From contig JAOCPU010000089.1 in assembly GCA_035772785.1 (NCBI GenBank), forward strand, positions 1 to 64,000: a DNA stretch of 64,000 nt, in the 5' to 3' direction. Origin of the DNA: Phlebiopsis flavidoalba. Its lineage: Eukaryota; Basidiomycota; Agaricomycetes; Polyporales; Phanerochaetaceae. Position 1 is the stretch's first letter; every line of letters begins with the position of its first letter. Shown here in pieces: positions 21,756-34,449 of this stretch. The notes under the pieces were generated by a model, which did not search any database, was not told where the DNA came from, and saw only the letters and a list, made by a program, of their open reading frames with translations. A program made the translations under genes and the position numbers.

Positions 21756-24209
21756 TCACTTTCCAAGGCGTTCCACTCTAAGCGGCATCGATGGCTGGTT
21801 CCGGTTAGCCCCCACGGAGGGGTACGCAACGCCGGCACGGTTCCAGATGATGTTGGTATCTTTGCCTTCGGGCAAAGAAAACCGGAACGAGGAAATGAAA
21901 ATCGCAAGAACAACCTCTTGTTCAAAACGTTGTGAACTTGTCAGGTCATGCGAGGATCAAGCGACTAACTCATCTCAAGCTGGAGAGAATTTGAAGCCGC
22001 TGTTTTGCCGCGGACGTCAATGAGAGTTGGGTTCAGATGATATCATTCAAGCAGCTTACATGCATGGCACGACCGTGCCACCAAGGAATGTCATGCTACG
22101 GGTTGATATGTTGTATATGACGTTGGATCCAAAATGTATGACTGGGATGACTCACAGATTGGATAGTAAACGCCCGGAATCCTTGCATTGGAGACGGCTT
22201 CAGGAAGCCGTTCAACCTCAACCAACGATGTGGCTTCCACTCTCCTGCGTCTTCGCACCCCAGATTGCCTTGTTGCGGTTTAGATAGCATAGATGCCGAT
22301 GAATAACATTGGTACCCTTGGGGCACGGTAACGGCAGTGACGGAGTGTCCCATCGACGGTCGCGAGAGGTTTGAGACAGCGTGCAAAAGCATGTCTTGCT
22401 TCGCTCTAGAAAACGAGGTCTCAGTACCTCTTGTTTTTTGACTAAAGAGAGACCTAGCACCTACTCGCGGGTCACAAAATGGTGTGCTGGCGGCCATCTG
22501 CTATTGTGCCCGGTCAATCAGAGCTCAGCGGCTGAAAAAAATGTGAAGCTCACAAACGGAGCGTCTCCCGACAGACAGCATCAAGGAATGGGGAGATCCA
22601 CAAGGTCGTCGTAATCAAGTTCATCTTTGCCAGCAATGCTCTGAGCCGCGACTGACCTCGTTTTCTGAGCTTCTCTTGAACGTCCGGATGCATACAGAGA
22701 AGGTGTAGGATGCGTGCCAGAGCATTGGAAGTTGTATCCGTACCTGCCGCCTGCCGCCGTAAGCGTCCTGTCGCAAAAGATTGGTTTAGTGCAGAAAAAC
22801 AACCGAAGTTTTGGAATCCAACATACGACATCTGGGCTACGAGCTCTTTCTCGGGGAGCCTATCCTCATCAGAGGCCTGCATGTTCGCTCTGACTGAGTA
22901 TCCATGGGTTACTGGCTCATATTGTATACTGCAAGTATGACTTACGCAGCACGCCCATGAGATCTTTGCCCTCAGAGAACTGTAACTTGGTACCTCTTCG
23001 TCATCTGCCATCAGAGCCCGCTGCTTCGACTGGAAAATGTCCCCGGGAGGTCTCATCCATTGTATCAACGATGTACTTCATATCTTTGTAAAGCCTTTGA
23101 GGGAAGGTGACGAAAATTCTGGGAAATCAAGTGCTTGAGGGTAGGGTGGTTTGTCCTGTAGATAGTAAACAGGGTCGATCAGTGGCGCGCTGAGGCGCCA
23201 AGGCAGGCAACGGGCAAGGGTGGGCCTATATTATGCTTCAGCGACTCAGTCAAACGAGTTAAGCCGCAATGCACATACATAAAGGACTTCAAAGCGTCCC
23301 CATACGCGTTCGGAATGTTCTGCTCGAGTGGGTCGAAGGAGTGACCGAGTGCGCCTTTGCCGATTAGTTCAAGAGCCGTCCGACCCATCCATTTGAGCAA
23401 ATCCACCTCATCGCTAGGCGAAGCGTCAAGCTGATTGAATATACCGTTACGAAGCTATATGAGGCCACAAAGACGTCAGCGACAGAATTCTACACAGCGT
23501 GCCATTAGCGTCAGTATCGTACCCTCATCACACGGTCTCGTAAAATATTGGCGTCATTTCTCTCATATTTGCGATGGAAAATACCGGGTTCAAAAGTTTC
23601 CGCTGACGGCGATGATGATCACCTTGATTCTCGTTTTCAGTCAATATGGAATTGAAGTTTATTCAAAGCGCACCGTGCGTAGAGAGCAGCCCGGGACCAA
23701 ACACCAGTCGACGAGTACTATGGGAAAGCCTTAAGTGTCCTCTAGAGACATAAACCTTAGATGTGACGCACAGCATGACGAAATCTGCCTCTTCGTAGAA
23801 GTCTTGATCCTTCAATACAACGTGCTGTAGAGCCTTGGGGTCGAAACACCCAGAGGAGACGAGACTTGAACGACACATTGATCAACGAACAGAATGCCAA
23901 GGATAAGCCTACTTACACCCATGACTCCGTTCAGTTTGACGACCTGTCCATAATTATTCGTCAAGCGGTCCATAAAACCCCACCCATCCTTATGGTGTAG
24001 TTCGAACAAGTTCCCTATTCATTCTACATTAGGTGGGGAGAAGCAAATAAATCGGGAGAGTACTCACCTTTGGTCATAGAGCTAGAGGACGGTCCTGGCA
24101 CAATGTCCAGGGGCGACGTGATGACGAAATTCCCGAAGAGCTTCCATAGGAGAACGGCTATTCCTCCGCTCATCGCCCACGGGATGACGAACACGAAGGA
24201 ATCGTACAT
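21756..24209 (-). pseudogene. Cytochrome P450 monooxygenase, broken copy 1
   Basis: This is a microsomal haem-thiolate monooxygenase of the Agaricomycete type. The start at 24209 opens a membrane anchor (MYDSFVFVIPWAMSGGIAVL) and a proline hinge (IVPGPSS) before a GTGAGT donor. Next come NLFELHHKDGWGFMDRLTNN, FDPKALQHVVLKDQDFYEEA, RRQRKLLNPVFSIANMREMT, WMGRTALELIGKGALGHSFD, the I-helix AGTDTTSNALARILHLL and the K-helix E-T-L-R. The C-terminus is conserved (IIWNRAGVAYPSVGANRNQP, then SMPLRVERLGK, stop 21756-21758). GFKFS of the haem loop is near 21990, but I could not find the haem-ligand cysteine. Several frameshifts; likely inactive as written. Family assignment (for example CYP512/CYP5150-like) is only a guess. 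Confidence 0.8.
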
Positions 24210-24309
24210 GCTTTCGGCGACGGTTTGCGGCTTAAGGAGTTTAGGATGTTTTGCAAGCAACGGTCTTTGCTGACTGGCCTCGACTCGTGCGTTGTTATAT
24301 AGAGCTGCG

Positions 24310-25160
24310 GACTTCAAGGTCCAAGTTCGGGCGGGCTGAACCCGAGGATGCTTCTTAGACGTGGGATCTTGACCATTACTCTATTTGGGGTGAGAATTCT
24401 GAGTAGTTCGCGCCGCTCCCGTGGCATTTTCTGACAATGGTTCCCGAATTCCCCGGAACGCAACCTTGAGGAGCACATGTTCGTCATAACAGTACTCATA
24501 ATGTCCGCAACCGCGCCGTCTTGCTCCAAGTTTTTCTACATATCCGTCTATAAAGTATGATTTAACATGAAGGGAGCCAAGGAAAACAGGGAAGTGACTA
24601 GTCGCTAAAGCTGACACAAAATGCCCTGTAAAACGATGTCACGGCAAGAGACAGCAGCGAACTTACTGATACGAGGCTCCGAGTCGCGTTCTGACAGGAT
24701 GATCCCGCTAATCACATGCATAGAAACGAAGAGTGGTCGCACGCGATGACTTGTCGTGCCTTATCCGCATTGTATGATTCGTAGACTTCCCCTGTCGCGT
24801 GGCTGTAAACCGTCGAGTGGGCAGATGCTTGATGAAGCCTCCTCATTGCTTGTGACCTTACAGATGCAATGCCGCGGATTTCGGGAGAATATCGACACAG
24901 AGATTTTTGATAACACGTGATTACATTCGACAAAGTCATCGAGCTCGAGGACAACATGAATGTCAGGAGAAAGCGCTGCGCGTTCGAAATTTGTCGTGTG
25001 TCGCGCGACAAAGATCACGTGAAACGCACGTGGCAAACATGGCCACTACGAAATTCGAATTTCGAAATACCAGTTTTGCGAGGTTACCCCACACGATTAG
25101 CGTAACGTATTCATAACACTGCGAGAAATGGCCATGTAAGGATTTATATGTATTCAATAG
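24310..25160. other. Spacer between two P450 genes
   Basis: Overlapping minus-strand frames at 24381-24617, 24314-24529, 24712-25011 and 24761-25036 contain protein-like phrases such as IHVVLELDDFVECNHVLSKI, but none matches a family I know. This could be a small degraded gene or chance. The spacer separates the 5' end of P450 copy 1 from the 3' end of copy 2. Confidence 0.25.
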
Positions 25161-25216
25161 TCCATTTATACACTATTCAGATTACCTTTATAGGCTGTCA
25201 TGTATGCGCGGATACC

Positions 25217-27625
25217 TTACTCAGGCTGTCGGATGGCTTCCATCTTGACCGGCATGTGCGGCTTTCCGTTACTCTTGCGCGTAGACGGATACGCAACTGG
25301 AGCCCGGTTCCAAATAATGTCACCATTTTCCCCGTCGAGAAGGGAGAAGCGGAATGATTCGAGAAGAGTTGAAAGGACGACGACCTCTACAACAAAGCAT
25401 TCGTGTCAGAAAGGTAGGGATCGGCGAGGTGGATCCAGAGTACATACTCATTTCGAGCTGCGAAAACTTGAAATCGCATGAATCCTCCCCTGATGAAGTC
25501 AGCATCTTGGTCAGCAACTATACGCATGAGTTCTCATTTATGCGACTTACATGCAGCCTCTTCCGCCCCCCAAGAACGTCATCCTACGCCGCATTAGCCT
25601 CCATCGACGCTTGAGCGCAAAAAGTCAAAACTCACAGATTCGAATATACCCCGCCTCGTGTACCTTCGCATCTACAACCGCCCTCGGCACACCATCTCCC
25701 AGCCATGCGTTCGGGTTTCCACAACGAGGGCGAGGCCGCGTCCGCTCCCCACAGCGCACGATTGCGGTTACAGGAGTTTACACCGATGAACAGCAATGTC
25801 CCCGCGCGGGACTTGCAATGGCGTCTTTGCCGTTAACGGGTGTAGAGAGCGGAAGAATCGCGTCTGCTGATGTCCTATTTCGTATCAGCGGTCTGAACAG
25901 AGGAAAGAAAGAGCAAAGGGGCGTACTCGCGAGGAAGGAAGGGCACCGGCGGGTATCTGGAAGACGTGAGTAGGGTGCTAGAAGGAAGAAAGCTCACCCA
26001 ACGAGCGTACAGTCGCATTGTCTCACGGCATACGGCGTCCGAGATAGGGAAGCTCGACGAGGTCGCTGTAGCTCAGATTATGACCCTCATTGGGCCGCGC
26101 GTGCCTCGGCAATTTCTGTCCGCAGTCGCTCTTGGACGTTGGGTGTGAAGGCTGAGCAGATGGAGAATGCGGGCGAGGGCGTTCGATGTTGTGTCTGTTC
26201 CCGCGAAAGTAAATGATCTGTATAAAGACGATGTGGAGGTCATCGGACGCATGACAAAAGGGGACGTACGACATCTGAGCAATAATTTCCTCCTCTGGTA
26301 GCCGATCTTCCTCAGCAAGCCACCATATTCTCTCTCACTATAGAAAACTATCAGAAAACACGACTTTAAAATTCGACAAAAATTGCTTGACTTACAAAGG
26401 ATACTCATCAAATCTCTCCCTTCGTCTATTCCCATCTTCACCTCCTCATCTCCTGCAAACAAGGCCTTCTTCTTCTCTGCATGTATTTCGCGCGAAGTCT
26501 TGTCCAGCGTATCGCATAGTACCTGCCATATCATGCATGCCCGGGTGCGGCAGCCACGGCAGCACGCTTCCGAGCAGCCTTCGCACCCACGGCCGGGTGT
26601 CGCCCACCTTCAGCAGTGGCAAGTAAATAGGCAGCATGATCTGCCATGCAAGAATTCGTGCGCTCGTTGGCCTAAAAATCGGCGCCTGTGAGTCCTAGTA
26701 TACAATGTCAGAAGAAACAACGCACATGAACGATTTGACCGCCCTCCGCGTATGCATCAGGTCGACGAGCAACTAGTGGTCGAATGAGTGCCCAAACGCG
26801 CCTTGCCCAATAAGCTCGAGCGCCGTACGGCCCATTCACCACGCGAGGATGTCGACCTCACCATGCTGCGCCGACGCGACGTCACGCGCGAGACCCTCGC
26901 GCAGCTGCTCGCATACACGCATTAGCGAGAAGACTGGAGCAGAGGCAGAGTGCGTACGCTCGGTGCGCGACCTCGTAGAAGATGGGCGTGAGCTGCTTCA
27001 TGTGTGCGATGGAGAAGACGGGGTTGAGGAGCTTGCGCTGACGACTTGGTGATGCTCGCCTTCAGTACCGAAACACACCCGGGGCCGAACATAAGACGAC
27101 GGAAACTCGTGCACGCTCGTGTGGAGTCTTCTAAGAGTGAGAAATGAAAACACGTTCGTACAGCAGATGGCCTGAGTGCTTCTCTTCGTAGATATTCCTG
27201 ACTCCTTCAGAAAAAAAAAATAAAAAAAAAATGTGTTGAAGGGCCTTAGGGTCGAAGACATACAGCTGGCGCCTCTGTAATCGAAGCTGTTATGGTAACA
27301 AGTAGTGCCTCAAGAGAAGAAACATACGCCAAAGACACCCCGGAGTCTTACGACGCCTGGGTAACTATCTGTCAAATGATCCAGAACACCGGCCAGGCGT
27401 TTGGATATGACAGTCGCGGTGAGTGCCTTCGAGTTCAGGGTCATTCAAAAACAATATTCTGGGTCTACAGAGGCAAACACGCACCTTTCAGCCAAGAGGG
27501 ATGACTCCGGACCTGGTAGAGCGTCGATATCTTTGTTCTTCAGTTTACTTTGTACATGTCGCCAAGCAACCAAGAGTATACAAAAGCTCCAACGATACCA
27601 CGGCACAAGCGTTACCACTAAGCAT
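25217..27625 (-). pseudogene. Cytochrome P450 monooxygenase, broken copy 2
   Basis: A second P450 on the same strand. From the N-terminus: a hydrophobic anchor and DALPGPESSLLA (about 27590-27500), DHLTDSYPGVVRLRGVFG, RQRKLLNPVFSIAHMKQLTP, MGRTALELIGQGAFGHSFD (about 26840-26785), LPIYLPLLKVGDTRPWVRRL, EIHAEKKKALFAGDEEVKMG, the I-helix AGTDTTSNALARILHLLSLH, then SYSDLVELPYL. The haem loop FLGGGRGCM, with its cysteine, is readable at about 25578-25551 and is followed by a GTAAGT donor. The C-terminus runs LESFRFSLLDGENGDIIWNR to ...AIRQPE, stop 25217-25219. Single extra bases break it, for example CTCGGACGCC where CTCGACGCC restores LDAVCRET. All key residues are still encoded. Confidence 0.8.
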
Positions 27626-27629
27626 GACG

Positions 27630-28570
27630 GGGGCAGATGGAGTGTCTGAATGGCGTTCCCTCACAAAATCCCGCTCCTAATGATGACAGCTACTGCTATT
27701 CCGACGGCCTTTACCTCCGAAGCATTCTGTACTCTGTACACCCAACCACACGTGCGGCAGCAAAGGCCCCGATTCCCTACAGCTTCTCTCTATCACTTAG
27801 CCAGCTCTATTCCACCACGAATGATCGATTATGCACGCAGTTATAACGGTGTTCCTTGCAGCGACCTGTTTGCATTCACTTACCTATTCACTGCGCAGTG
27901 TACTTCAAGAATCCGGCCGGCCTTGTGACGAAGCTCCTGACAGTGCGCGAAGATGAGTTGTCTCGTTGACTGAGGACATAGGCACGGCCGCTTCCTCCCG
28001 AGCTTCGTGATTATTGCAACCTAAGGCTGACAAGAAGCCCCAGGTCACAAGTGGATCTCTGACCGCGCGTTCACAGTGATCATCGGTGACACTTCAGTGG
28101 ACCGGATCTAGCCGCTAAGCCGATTACCGGGCTACTCCCTGCGTGATGTAGCCTCTCTTGACCGATTCCGGCCTAAGTTTTTGTTGATGTTCCCGAAGCT
28201 TCGAAAAAATGGCCACCGATTGGCGAAAGCGGGTTCGGTCCCAGAGAGGCACATTAAATGGGGTTGTCGCTTAAACCCACCCCATGCTGGATGGTACCCA
28301 CACTCGACCCTCCTTAACCCTCACTTCCGCCCTTGCTGTGTACCCCCCGTGCGCCGCATATCGAAGATTGTGTGAAGATTCGCAAAACCATAACCACTGA
28401 ACGGAAGCATGGTCTGACTCCGGACAGTGAAGGATCATGGATCGATCTGGAGAAAAGCTGGACGAGACGATACGACAAGCAGCCATCAAATCGTTGGCGT
28501 TGAGGATAGCGAAATCCACGTAGCTGTCTCCTGTTCCGAACCTGTTTTGTAGCAGGTGCTGTGCTTGCTC
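27630..28570. other. No gene recognised
   Basis: Plus-strand frames at 27637-27846 and 27650-27928 are open for up to 92 codons but lack motifs. The region lies upstream of P450 copy 2 and may contain its promoter, though no clear TATA or other element stands out. The remainder to the MITE at 28575 shows nothing. Confidence 0.4.
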
Positions 28571-28574
28571 CTTT

Positions 28575-29032
28575 CACCACATGCAAGCGCCGATATTATT
28601 GGGGGAAAAGGGGGGGAAGGGAAGTTTGGGCAAAGTTTTCGGTTTTGATACAATCTTTTTTTTCCCTTTTCGTATCATGTGCGTGAAGGTTAGTAGCCTT
28701 TTCCATGCCTTTTACCTTCCTTTGACCATGTGGCATAGTCAAAACTCATTCAAAGACAAAGGCTGTGAACAAAGGTAACCTTTAAGTACTGACCAAGGGC
28801 CCCTACAGCGCGGAGACACGCTGAGAACACGTGGAAATGGGTAACCTTTTCCAAGCCTTTTGCCGTCGACAAAGGTCTGACTTTCCCCACGTGCTTTATT
28901 TGAGTAATATTGATGTAAAACGAATCCCATTATAGACAGGAATAGGGGATAAAAATGAGATCAAAACGAAAAACCTTACACAATCTTTTTTCGCCCTTTT
29001 CCGCCCCGCAATATTGACGCTTGCATGAAGTG
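28575..29032 (+). mobile_element. MITE copy A, ~460 bp
   Basis: This element starts CACCACATGCAAGCGC and ends GACGCTTGCATGAAGTG, so its ends are inverted copies (CATGCAAGCG...CGCTTGCATG, extending through AATATT). It matches 51235-51729 in the same orientation and 36466-36968 in reverse. Shared internal blocks include AAAGGTAACCTTTAAGTA, GGGTAACCTTTTCCAA, TTTTGCCGTCGACAAAGG, ATCCCATTATAGAC and CAAAACGAAAAACCTTA. It has no coding capacity. A target duplication was not obvious, so the superfamily is open. Confidence 0.75.
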
Positions 29033-29039
29033 TTTGGGT

Positions 29040-30340
29040 TTCCTCTTCTTCCGTGCGCTGGATCTTATGCACCGCTGCCATTCTCTTCCTCTTCCGAGCC
29101 TTGTCGCCATGAATATTACCCCACACGACCTAGTCACTCTCTTTCTCATTGATTGCGCATCCTCGAGCGTCAAGATGGGGCGAGGAGAGAAGCACTGAGA
29201 CACTTGCCGGGTTGTCGTCAATGTTTGGATGAATGGCGTTAGCCTGGTTCCCGGGGAGAAGGCTCGAAACTTCGAAGATTATCTTGAGAAGGTGTGTGCC
29301 CATTCTTTTAGCGCCGCGATTACCGTTCTTGACGTCCTGTGAAAGGTGTGCCCGCTTGATCTGCGACATTAGCCAATGGGACGCAGAGGATACAGGTGGC
29401 AAAGAGTGGTGCTCGGCGTCGCAACACGCAGTTTCTGTGCCGACATCAGCGACAGGGCTAGAGAACATGTCATTACCAGAGAATGCACGATTTTCCTGAC
29501 TTATACAGTCGTCATCTGAGCCTTGTCGTCTTGACCCAGCGAACTCTTGCGTAGTTGTTTCCCGTAAAAGCCTCCACTTCGAGATTCAATCGTCCTGGAT
29601 GTCAGGACGCAGTTGGCGATGGATCACCCACCAAAATCGAGCGGGTGGAGTGATCTTTTACTCGTGGATGAATAATGTGGTCAAATAGAGAGACGGCTGT
29701 ATCATCAGGCCTATGAAACGAGAGTACTAGAAGAGCACAGTGACGAAAATAGAGTTTGCCAAACGACCGAAAAGGGACGCATCGCATCGCATCGTGGCGT
29801 TCGATGCCATCACTACACCACGTGCGGCGCTCTGGGTCGCCAATTTCCGTGCGCGTGCTCCTTGGTTTGCAACCTTGACTAACGTCGACAAGTCCAGTCT
29901 TCTCTCAACGTCCACACGACTAGAATCAGCACTCGCTTCACATTCACAGCGTGATGCTCGCCCTCTCCCATGAACGCCACATGACTCTTCCCTCGGACGA
30001 CCTCGTTCAAATGCGCGGCGTGCTCATACAGTCTCTTACGTTTGCCCCTTCACACACCGCACTCCGAAATGTGGCACCGAGAAAGAAGGAGAGGTCTGAG
30101 AGAACAGGGTCAGGTACGGCCAATACAGTCCTCGGACCGAGCGATGCTGTCTACTGGCATCGATACGACGCCCAGGACTCTCAGGGAGAGCCCGTGTCAT
30201 AGGTACGTGTAGTCGAGCTGGCGTTCACAGCCGCACAAGTGAAACACGAGTCTAATCCCCGGATCTTCCGCGACCCTGGAGCGTCATCAGGTCGTCCAGC
30301 GCAAGACGACGCGCCTCGGAGGCTCGTGCCGCGTTTCAAG
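29040..30340. other. No gene recognised
   Basis: A minus-strand frame at 29130-29468 (112 codons) and plus-strand frames at 29740-29973 and 29951-30202 are open but show no domain or leader. GC rises towards the right. The phrase LVQMRGVLIQSLTFAPSHT at 29951-30202 looks protein-like but is isolated. Confidence 0.35.
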
Positions 30341-30342
30341 CG

Positions 30343-30462
30343 CACACACTCATCTCACGCATACACTCATCTCGCGCATATACCCACCCCATCCATCTCG
30401 CACATACACCCATCTCGCGCTCACCACCGCCAGCCTCCCCGCTCACCACCGCCGGCCTCCCA
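30343..30462 (+). repeat. Short minisatellite, CATCTCGCG units
   Basis: Four imperfect ~17-base units built on ACACTCATCTCGCGCAT run from 30343 to about 30420. They are followed by two copies of a 21-base unit beginning CTCACCACCGCC. The array falls inside a long frame only because the unit lacks stops. It marks the left edge of a GC-rich low-coding region. Confidence 0.7.
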
Positions 30463-30469
30463 CGCCCTA

Positions 30470-31230
30470 TCACGCGCGCCCGAGCTCTTCTCGGTCACAC
30501 GACGCGTCTGCCGCGGCTCCATCGCAGCGCGAAGGTCCACGCGGGGCGCGCTCGCGCTGGCCGCATCGCGGGGGTGTCTCAGGGTGTCTCGAGGGGCATT
30601 GCGAGGGCGTGGGAGGTGAGCTGGGGAGAGGCAAGTTGGGCTGTTTCGGAATCGGGGGTGCGAACGCTATCACGGAGCGGGTGAGCGGTACGTGTCTACA
30701 GCCAGCAGTCCCTCGGCCACTCCGAACGAAACAGAAATCTCAGTCCAGCGAGCGCTGCTATCATTCGACGGGACCCAAGTCCGAACGATGCGCGTTATCG
30801 CTGCCACAAGTGCAGACTGCACCGCTTTGCATGTCGTTCCTGGCCCTGGTGGCGACGACTCGGTGCCTTGGCGGCGGGTGCTGGTGCATTCTTCAACCCG
30901 CTGCGCGTGCGGCGAGGCGCGCGACCGGGCTGTTTCGCGCGTAAATTCGCGCTATTTCGGTGCTTGTACAAGCACGCGAGAACACGTGAGCTTGAAGGTG
31001 CGTATGCGTTGAAATGTCCCATGGAATCGTGCGGGTGCACGTCTGCGGAAGCGCCCGGCGCGTCGCCAGCGCACACCACACGCTAACTGAATACAACGCG
31101 GGGGAAGCACGTACCTGAATGCGGGGGAGGGAAAAATCTTGAGAAGATTACGAACCTTGTGCGTGGATGTGTCCTCGAATCGGGACGAAGTTGCGAGAAG
31201 GGTTGGTGGTGGTGCGAGTGAGTGCGCTGT
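30470..31230. other. GC-rich stretch without clear gene
   Basis: Frames open on both strands reach 111 codons (30609-30944 plus; 30795-31079 minus), as expected by chance at high GC. No domain, start context or splice pattern gives a convincing gene. MSTASSPSATPNETEISVQR at 30692 is a plausible N-terminus but leads nowhere recognisable. Confidence 0.35.
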
Positions 31231-31234
31231 AATG

Positions 31235-32130
31235 TATCAAGGTTAAATCACGGGTTCTTTGGAGAACGCTTGGGTCTTCGAGGCGGCGGCGTCTATATGG
31301 TCTCGGAGCTTGGATCGCTTTAGTCCGCTAATGTACCGATAACATAGGTACTAACTAGTGTAGGATAGACCTCGCGTCAGAGTCCAGACGACGTTTGAGA
31401 GGCAGGCAACTTTCCACATGTTTCCGAATGCGCAAAGGCGTGAGATTCTCGCAGGAATGGGACGCAGTAGGACCGATTTGGGCCGCGTCGCTGCGCGTCG
31501 CGACGGCGCGAGGGTCTGTATCGAGGTTTAATCGCGCTTATCGTGAGACTCAGTGAGGGTTTCGAGGGTAGGTGTGGTCGGTCGAGGCCTCGGCATCTGG
31601 GTCTGTGTTGTGATTGCGATTGCGGGGGCGTTGTGTTAAGGTTCTGTGGAGGTGTGAGGTTAGTGAAGGTTTCGGAAAGGCGTGGCGGGCGTGGTTCTCG
31701 AGCTCTCGGTCAGCCACTTATGTGACAGGGGTTCCTGTGTATATATTCTTTGTGAGGGAGGCCCTTTCCAGAAACCATGGGCGCAAACGAAGATTTCGCT
31801 ACGTCGTGCACGTTCACGAGCCGTGGGGCTGGCGTGGGGGTCCCCAGGTATGGGGAACACAGGACTCATTTGACCGGGTGTGCGAAGGCGCGGCGATATC
31901 TAGGTTAATTCGCGCTTCTTGTGACGCTAAGGAAGGTTTTCGAGCGTGGCGTCGTGGAGCACGGTCAAGGGGAGGCCAGGGGAATGGGAGCACGAGACAG
32001 GTGTGGCGGATGCATCATTGGCAGTGTGACAAGCATAGTATATCAAGCTCGACTAGAGAAAGAGCGTGCTTCCTGTAGGCTAGCGAAAGTTTTTGGGTGT
32101 GGGCGTCGTGTTCTCGAGGCTCGACATCTC
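31235..32130 (+). repeat. Degenerate interspersed repeat units
   Basis: Related units recur on the plus strand near 31235, 31518, 31650, 31890 and 32040. The common core reads roughly TATC-AGGTTAAT-CGCGCTT, then GTGACGCTAAGG, AAGGTTTTCGAGCG, GTCGTG and TCTCGAGGCTCG; the best pair is 31518-31600 against 31885-31965. Spacing is irregular (about 100-370 bases). No frame is conserved between units, so this is a sequence-level repeat and not a protein repeat. Its origin is unclear: possibly nested copies of a small element or a decayed tandem array. Confidence 0.45.
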
Positions 32131-32139
32131 GGCACGCGA

Positions 32140-33470
32140 TCGCAGCAGCCGCGACTACACCACTGAGGGTAAGCCCAACGAAGACGGAGACGTACCTGTT
32201 GAGAAACAGACAAACTAGCACGCATTCTTCGACCCGTATGATGGACCAAGAAGTCGTCCGACCCGGTTGTCATCGGGCGCATCGAAGGGCGCCGCTGCGC
32301 CTGTTTCGCGAGCACGTTTGTCCGAGGGGTGTCTTGCGTGCCGATGGTGTTTCGGAGACTGCCGAGTGGAAGTCGATGCGTTGCTGCACAGAGGGTTGGG
32401 GCAAAAGCAATTGAGTACCGAGATGCCCAGTGGGGGCCGTACTCGCCCGTGTGCGCAATGTAGCATGGAGCCTGCGTATTCAAGCCCCGCGAGCCGTCAC
32501 CGGGCTCGACTGGCGGTGGACTGTGAAGGCCGCCGTGGCCTTACGGCCAAAGCGAGCTTCGATCCGATTAATTACGATTGATTCCACGAAGGAGCGATGA
32601 CGCACCTTGAGTCAAAAGAGCCGCCAACATCGATTTTGGCCTATCTTGGCGGGTGGCCCGGTCGCGGCGAGCGATACCCGCCGAACGCGTGCACGATAAA
32701 GAGCGCCCAGCGAACTTTCTGCCTAGGGACCGTACCACCCACGACACCGGCGATCATCTGTGCCGATAGTGGTCCGCATCAGTGCGTGAGCGAGGCGGGG
32801 GGCCGTCCCGTACTCGCGACGGAGGCGGCGGGCGTGACTCCGGGCCTAGAAAAGTGCGCGGATGAGTATTGGATCTGCGGCTCAGCAAGGCGGGATCGGG
32901 AGCAGCCTTGCGGACGCCGATAGTCTGGGCGTGCCACGCTTAGGCGTGCTGCTTGGTCGCAAAGGGTAAATTGACCTAGATAGCGGGTACAGAAGGGAAG
33001 CCGAACTAGAAAAATTTGGCGTGAGTGGTACTGGTAGCGCGTGGGCGGCGCAGGCCGGTTTCCGGTGGGAGGGGGCGGCGGGGGATGTCGCGATGGGTCA
33101 GTGCCCGGGGCGATAATGGGGGCCCGGTCGAGCTGGGTATGCCTTACTCGGTGTGCCCGTCGGGGAGGGTGTGCCCCGGTCGCTCGGTCCGGGCACAAGC
33201 CCGGGGCCATCTCGTCGGGGTCGGGGACACGTGCATGCCTGGCTATCCGCGCGGGGGTTGAGCACGTTCGGTGGTTCATAAATGAAGGTTGGGCAGCCAG
33301 CCACGTGTGCGAGGAGCAGGTATGTGTGCCCAGCTTCGGTGAGTGATATCACGATCGGGGAACTGCGCCGGTTGCGTCTCAGATCCCATCGCGCTATCGC
33401 CACCACCCGCATAATATACAACACGTCTCCCGTCCACATCCATCCCAACACCACCCACCCGCGCACGGCG
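32140..33470. other. GC-rich region, no assigned gene
   Basis: Frames on both strands (minus 32043-32483, minus 32779-33279, plus 33041-33346) are long because stop codons are rare at this GC. None carries a motif I can name. Pro/Gly runs dominate. Confidence 0.35.
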
Positions 33471-34446
33471 ATGCCTCACCGCACGCTCCCATACTACCCC
33501 TCGAATGACCGCACAGGCGCACACACCGCGAGCGACTCGTCGACGAACATCTACGACCGCCTCTTTCTGCTGCCGTGCGTATGTGCGCGTCGCTGTGTGC
33601 GGGGATTGGCGCTGCCCCGCCGTTTCGCGCGTCCTCCTCTTCGTCCTCCTCCTCTTCCTCCCTCAGCTCCTCCCTCACGCTCCTCTCTATGACCTCGTGC
33701 TCGTAACCATCGTGCTCGCCGCTCCTCGCCTCCGCCCCCTTCACTCTAACAATCACCCAACACGGGCCGGCGCAGCAGCACACGCGCCCACCTCCGGGGC
33801 CACACCTCCTCCCCCTCCCCCTCCTCTGCCCCCTCCATCACCCTCGAATTCGGGCCGCACGGCTCCCTCTGCGGTCCGTGCTCCTCGGCAAACGCAAGGT
33901 GCCAATGAGCCAAACAGTGGTTGAAAAAGACGGGGACCCGTGTTTGCTGGGAGCTTGAGCAGGCGGTTTGTCGCGGGCGATGGGAGGGAATATCGCTGGG
34001 TAAGGAGGGGGTTATATGATGGGCATGAATGGACGGTTTTTGTCCTTTCCATCCTGTTCCTTGTGTATATGCTGATGAGGGTACAGCTGCTGCTCGCCGA
34101 ATATACCAACCCCGACGGCCCCCCCAGACCTCTCCCCTGAGCGCGTCCGATGCCCAGCCTCGTCCTCACGTCTTCTCTCTCAATCCTCGTCCCCGCCCGC
34201 GCTCGCCTTCGCGCCGGCAAGAGAGAAGTAAGCAGGGCGGAGACGGTCGTCGCGGCGTACACGCTCAAGCCCGCGGCTGGCGGGCGCGCGTTTCGATACG
34301 TTCGGGCACATGTGTTGATGATTGGGGAGGCGTGGGCGGTTGCTGAGGGATTGGGTGCCGGGTTGGTGGTGGGCGTCTTGTGTTGTCCTCTTGGCGGAGG
34401 GGTGAGGCTGATGAAGAGACAGAGGATTTTGGCGAGTCTGACGTGA
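33471..34446 (+). CDS. Possible DUF6593-like basidiomycete protein
   Basis: A start at 33471 gives MPHRTLPYYPSNDRTGAHTA followed by TNIYDRLFLL, then a Ser/Pro-rich stretch with two runs of prolines (33800-33840). FVAGDGREYRWVRRGLYDGH with EWT follows at about 33970-34035, then a likely intron (GTTTTT...TACAG, 34037-34087), LLLAEYTNPDGPPR, and in another frame VVAAYTLKPAAGGRAFRYVR. The G-D-G-R-E-Y-R-W core followed by V-A-x-Y/F segments resembles the DUF6593-type domain of basidiomycetes, whose function is unknown. Exon borders are uncertain and at least one frame change is needed. Confidence 0.35.
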
Positions 34447-34449
34447 TGC

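Noticed and set aside
30343..30462. CRISPR-like short repeats
   Set aside because: The units are adjacent and imperfect with no spacers, and the host is a fungus; it is a minisatellite.
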